IMG/VR virus record: IMGVR_UViG_3300031975_001055
Span: 1 to 25,184 of that record
DNA: 25,184 bases
Origin: a virus
Reading direction: 5' to 3' (one strand)
Under the pieces are notes generated by a model. That model was not told where the DNA came from and ran no database searches. It saw only the letters and a list, made by a program, of their open reading frames with translations. How positions within the stretch are numbered: position 1 is the first letter of the stretch; every line of letters starts with the position of its first letter. The position numbers were made by a program, and so were the translations under genes. Below are positions 22,055 through 25,184 of this stretch, piece after piece.

Positions 22055-24235
22055 TTATTTTACAAAGTACATTTCAACTGTATCTGAAACGTCTTTCATT
22101 TTAATCCAATTTGATGCTACTGGTTGTCCTTTGGTAATTTGTATTTGCCCAAGCAACCCTACTATATGCCACTCATCTCTTTCTTCTCTACCTTTATATG
22201 AATCAGCTTTACTATGGTCATAATCAGAGTTAATCTTTTTTCTTTTATTTTTATCTTCAATAACTCTTGCATCGCTTGGTACAGTTAAATCAGATGGTAT
22301 TCTGTCTGTATGGAATCTGTATATTATCTCGTACTTTTTACTACCATCTTTCTGCTCATAACATTCTTTCTTAACAGTACCTCCAAGTACACCACCATCA
22401 CCAATATTTGTGCTTTTATAGGTATCGTAATCAACTTCTTTTTCCCACTTAGTCATAGTAAAAGATTCCATAACATATCCACCATAGTCATCAGTTTCAT
22501 ACATTCCTTGCCAATGGAATGGCTGGCTACCACCAACAACTGCTGAAGTATGTAGAGGTCTAACAACACCTATTGGTGTATCACCATCTTCACAGGCTAC
22601 AATTTTACCATCGTCTAACTTTACTGTTGTACCTATTCCAATAGCTTTTCCATCTTTAGACTCAAAATATTCAGCGTAGTCAAGACTTGCTCCAGAAGTT
22701 ATTGCGTTTTCGTGGTCAATAGCTCCATTATCGTGCCATCTCATTACTAACGAAGATTGTGTATGACTATACAATTTCATATGATAGTCTGCATTACTAC
22801 CAGCAACACCATAGTAACCAAGCATTTCTCCTGCTGGATTAGTATCTGCATCGTGGTCATTTTCTATTCCATATACTGAACCTCTTATAGTACCACCACT
22901 TGCTATTTCTGTAAGATTGTAAAGCGTTACAATATTATTATCAATTTCTCCACCATCAAAATTATTAAAGTTTAAAATAGCACGCATATAATCAGCATCA
23001 CCAGCTTCGAAACTGTTATTATTTGAAATACCAGTTACCTGTGTCATTTGACCAGCTGCAAGAGCACATTGATTATTATTGAATATACCATACATAGAAC
23101 CAAAACCTTGTCCAGATTGGTTGTGTTCCATATGATTTCTAATACCCATATAAGTATCACTTGAATCAGATGCACCAGCAGTTATTATATGATTGCTAAA
23201 AAATCCAGTATAACTTGAACCATCATTATTAATTGTTTCATTTGATACTTCCAAATGAGCATCTGGAGACGTATCATCGCCTATGCCAACAAATCCAGCA
23301 GATGTAATACGCATCGCCTCATCAAGCGTTGCATCATTTTGTGATGTGTAAAAAGCTAATGCTGTTTCTGCATTACTATCATCTGCATTTTCTTTTAATC
23401 CTGCAATTCCTGCCCCTAAGATTGGGTTTGTTTCATCATCAGGTATATAAAAAGAAAGTAAAGACCCTGCTCCTGCTGACCCATCTGTTCCTGCTGATGG
23501 ATAAAATGTTTTTAACGCTAATACTTCATCAGGTGTAGAAGCATCATTAGCACTAATTGGTTTATTAATATTAACAACATTGCTTCCTGCATCAATAAAA
23601 AATCCATGAGTATTTCCAGTTGTTTCTACTCTGAAATCATGGTCTTGACCTTCTTCATTAAATACTACACCTGAACCTTGATAGCACATAAAATAATTGC
23701 TTCCTCCGTCACCACTACCATATGTGCCTTGACTATCATTAAATGATATTTGGTCAGAATTTATAAACAATTGCCCAGAGCCTGGTGTATGATGAATGTG
23801 TGAAGCTGTGCCATCAAAGTAAATTTCTAAATCATCACCTGTTCCAAGAAGTATTTTGTTATTATCTTGCATATCAAGAGCATCAGAAAGAGTTGTAACT
23901 CCACCCACAGCCAATGTACTTGCCATATCCACAGCGCCATTTATATCAATAGTAGTAGCTGTTAACTCTATTTCTGTATCAGATACTAAATCTAAAACTC
24001 CATCTGCTGATTGGTGTATATATGAAGCATTGTCACCAAACTCTAAACGATTAGTGCTGTTAATCATTATAGCATCAGCAGCTGCTGAAAACGGAAATGG
24101 ATTTCCATCGCCATCCTCTATTACTTTTAATGTTGTAGCATGAAGAGTTTCTCCACCATCTGTAGTACCAGTAATCTTTAATAAAGACTTATAGGTGTTA
24201 GCAATCGTTTGCCCTGTTAATGTTCCTGTTGCCAT
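22055..24235 (-). CDS. tail appendage/fibre with Peptidase_G2-like self-chaperone domain
   Basis: 726 residues. The first 500 are beta-rich repeats typical of marine phage fibres (NNKILLGTGDDLEIYFDGTA, LEFGDNASYIHQSADGVLDL). The C-terminal 208 residues, starting near DYAEYFE at 519, follow the Peptidase_G2 pattern: DGDTPIGVV, IPSDLTVPSDARV, SYKGREERDEWHIVGLLGQI and KGQPVASNWIKMKDVSD. In phi29-like appendages this domain helps the fibre trimer fold and then cuts itself off; whether it cleaves here is not visible. It should recognise the host surface. AGGAAAAGATT lies before the ATG. The next gene begins 13 bases after its stop. Confidence 0.8.
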   Translation of the reverse strand: MATGTLTGQTIANTYKSLLKITGTTDGGETLHATTLKVIEDGDGNPFPFSAAADAIMINSTNRLEFGDNASYIHQSADGVLDLVSDTEIELTATTIDINGAVDMASTLAVGGVTTLSDALDMQDNNKILLGTGDDLEIYFDGTASHIHHTPGSGQLFINSDQISFNDSQGTYGSGDGGSNYFMCYQGSGVVFNEEGQDHDFRVETTGNTHGFFIDAGSNVVNINKPISANDASTPDEVLALKTFYPSAGTDGSAGAGSLLSFYIPDDETNPILGAGIAGLKENADDSNAETALAFYTSQNDATLDEAMRITSAGFVGIGDDTSPDAHLEVSNETINNDGSSYTGFFSNHIITAGASDSSDTYMGIRNHMEHNQSGQGFGSMYGIFNNNQCALAAGQMTQVTGISNNNSFEAGDADYMRAILNFNNFDGGEIDNNIVTLYNLTEIASGGTIRGSVYGIENDHDADTNPAGEMLGYYGVAGSNADYHMKLYSHTQSSLVMRWHDNGAIDHENAITSGASLDYAEYFESKDGKAIGIGTTVKLDDGKIVACEDGDTPIGVVRPLHTSAVVGGSQPFHWQGMYETDDYGGYVMESFTMTKWEKEVDYDTYKSTNIGDGGVLGGTVKKECYEQKDGSKKYEIIYRFHTDRIPSDLTVPSDARVIEDKNKRKKINSDYDHSKADSYKGREERDEWHIVGLLGQIQITKGQPVASNWIKMKDVSDTVEMYFVK

Positions 24236-24262
24236 AATCTTTTCCTATTTATAATTTAAATT

Positions 24263-24382
24263 TTAACCTGTGTGTTCATTCCACTTAACATTGTCTTCTT
24301 CATAGTTAAGTTGAGATATGTTCCAAATAACATCATATACTGACCTTAAAAAATTTAATTGCGTTCTAAACCAAGTAATCAT
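24263..24382 (-). CDS. 39-residue unknown ORF
   Basis: Reads MITWFRTQLNFLRSVYDVIW then NISQLNYEEDNVKWNEHTG. Its ATG overlaps the stop of the preceding virion gene as TAATG, the coupling used throughout this arm. An amphipathic aromatic N-terminal helix and an acidic end. No function recognised; without the overlap it would be too short to call. Confidence 0.45.
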   Translation of the reverse strand: MITWFRTQLNFLRSVYDVIWNISQLNYEEDNVKWNEHTG

Positions 24383-25184
24383 TATTCTTTTAAAGCTACC
24401 ATATTGCTAGCCGTTGTGCCACTTTGATACACTTGAGTTATTTGTATAGGTAGTATCTGGCCACTTGCTACGTTACTAAAAGTTATACCACTTCCGCTTG
24501 TTCCCATGTTTACCTTTACATTGCCACCTGTTCCAACATATAACGCATTATGAGTTAATGAAGTATGGTTGCCACTATCAATGTCAATAGCTACAGCTGT
24601 GCCATAAATCATATCAGCTAAAGAAGCTTGAGATGCTTCCGTAGCAGTTTTAACAGCATCAGTATCAGAATCTATGGTGCCTGTATCAGTTTTAATTGCA
24701 TCTAATACTGCATCAAAAGTATCTATCTTAGAATTAGTAGATGTTATTAATGTTTCAATTCCATCTACATGGCCTTTAATAGCATTTGTATCATCGTCTA
24801 TAGTGCCTAATAATACTTCCATAGCTGCTAAATCTGTAACTGCTGGGTCATCAGATGCTAGCGTAACTCTTTGTACTCCAGCTGCTACTGCACCAGCACC
24901 GCCAACAAAGTCTGTTCCTGCTATGTTAGCATTTACATTTAAATAGTTCCCATCTACTGCATTGTCTAGTAATTGCAACGCAGTAATCATTGTAGTTTGA
25001 TTAGCTGCTGTTGCTCCACCAGAAGGTAAAGCAGACGATACGATATCTACTTGAGTATGTCCAGCTGCATCAACTAATGGAACTGTATTAGTACCACTAC
25101 CATCTGCTGCTGTATTACTAAAGATTACTATAGAATCATTCTCTTTATCTATGTCTACAGATAACTGAGAACCATCAAGAGTTA
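24382..25184 (-). CDS. virion structural protein, 5' end beyond the window
   Basis: The frame is open to the right edge, so the gene starts outside the window; 267 codons are visible. The visible part has repeated units of the form IDxDTxAIKxxxxxIxT (DDDTNAIKGHVDGIETLITS; DSDTDAVKTATEA), a likely triple-helical or coiled stalk, then a beta-rich end (NALYVGTGGNVKVNMGTSGS and a GQILPIQITQVYQSGTTA motif). Such a shaft-plus-tip layout is common in phage fibres, spikes and head or tail decoration proteins. It precedes the fibre gene in the late operon. The internal ATG at 24990 is not the true start, because the frame continues upstream without a stop. Confidence 0.65.
   Translation of the reverse strand, partial: TLDGSQLSVDIDKENDSIVIFSNTAADGSGTNTVPLVDAAGHTQVDIVSSALPSGGATAANQTTMITALQLLDNAVDGNYLNVNANIAGTDFVGGAGAVAAGVQRVTLASDDPAVTDLAAMEVLLGTIDDDTNAIKGHVDGIETLITSTNSKIDTFDAVLDAIKTDTGTIDSDTDAVKTATEASQASLADMIYGTAVAIDIDSGNHTSLTHNALYVGTGGNVKVNMGTSGSGITFSNVASGQILPIQITQVYQSGTTASNMVALKE

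Noticed and set aside
1-25184. tRNA genes, integrase or attachment sites
   Set aside because: I read both strands for cloverleaf-like patterns and for recombinase motifs and saw none; a tRNA search program could still find a degenerate one.

Overview
The window is part of the genome of a tailed double-stranded DNA phage, most likely a podovirus-like or siphovirus-like phage of a marine bacterium. It is AT-rich, almost every base is coding, and it carries families I associate with uncultivated marine phages: lysine-rich virion-end proteins, a beta-rich appendage with a Peptidase_G2-like end, and a phage bS21. Most starts have clear Shine-Dalgarno sequences (AGAGG, AAGGAG), and many stops and starts overlap as TAATG, so the host reads SD signals in the usual way. 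I see no integrase, repressor, tRNA or CRISPR array. The host cannot be named from the sequence.

Left arm, about 87-8189, plus strand, early/replication genes: a zinc-finger plus amidoligase protein; two small unknowns; a promoter candidate; then a recombination/replication set made of a Cas4-like exonuclease with Fe-S cysteines, a Sak3/DUF1071 single-strand annealing protein and an SSB-like protein with an acidic EELPF end. A run of small, often cysteine-rich proteins follows, then a Holliday-junction resolvase-like nuclease, a zinc-ribbon protein directly before a DnaB-type helicase, a HEAKH metallopeptidase, and last a 58-residue homologue of ribosomal protein bS21. No DNA polymerase or primase is in view.

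The two arms converge at about 8190-8247, where a GGGGTG/CACCCC hairpin lies. A related hairpin follows the SSB-like gene, and a 160-base intergenic stretch (4682-4840) carries three TTGGCG copies and mutually exclusive hairpins.

Right arm, 8248-25184, minus strand (read right to left), late genes: a virion protein cut by the window edge; a 39-residue ORF; a tail appendage with a self-chaperone-like C-terminus; a block of tiny genes, several with one membrane segment, ending in an M15 peptidase endolysin (lysis cassette); a 782-residue tail/connector protein; four proteins that look like an internal-virion/ejection set (253, 237, 562 and 1187 residues); then five small proteins, four of them very basic, and a 254-residue protein with a C-terminal tandem repeat. 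Terminase, portal and capsid genes are not in the window and would be expected further right.

Genes too short for a simple length cut-off but supported by frame, SD and overlap are at 1712-1867, 4312-4482, 8013-8189 (bS21), 9005-9118, 19804-19974, 20256-20402, 20402-20581 and 24263-24382.
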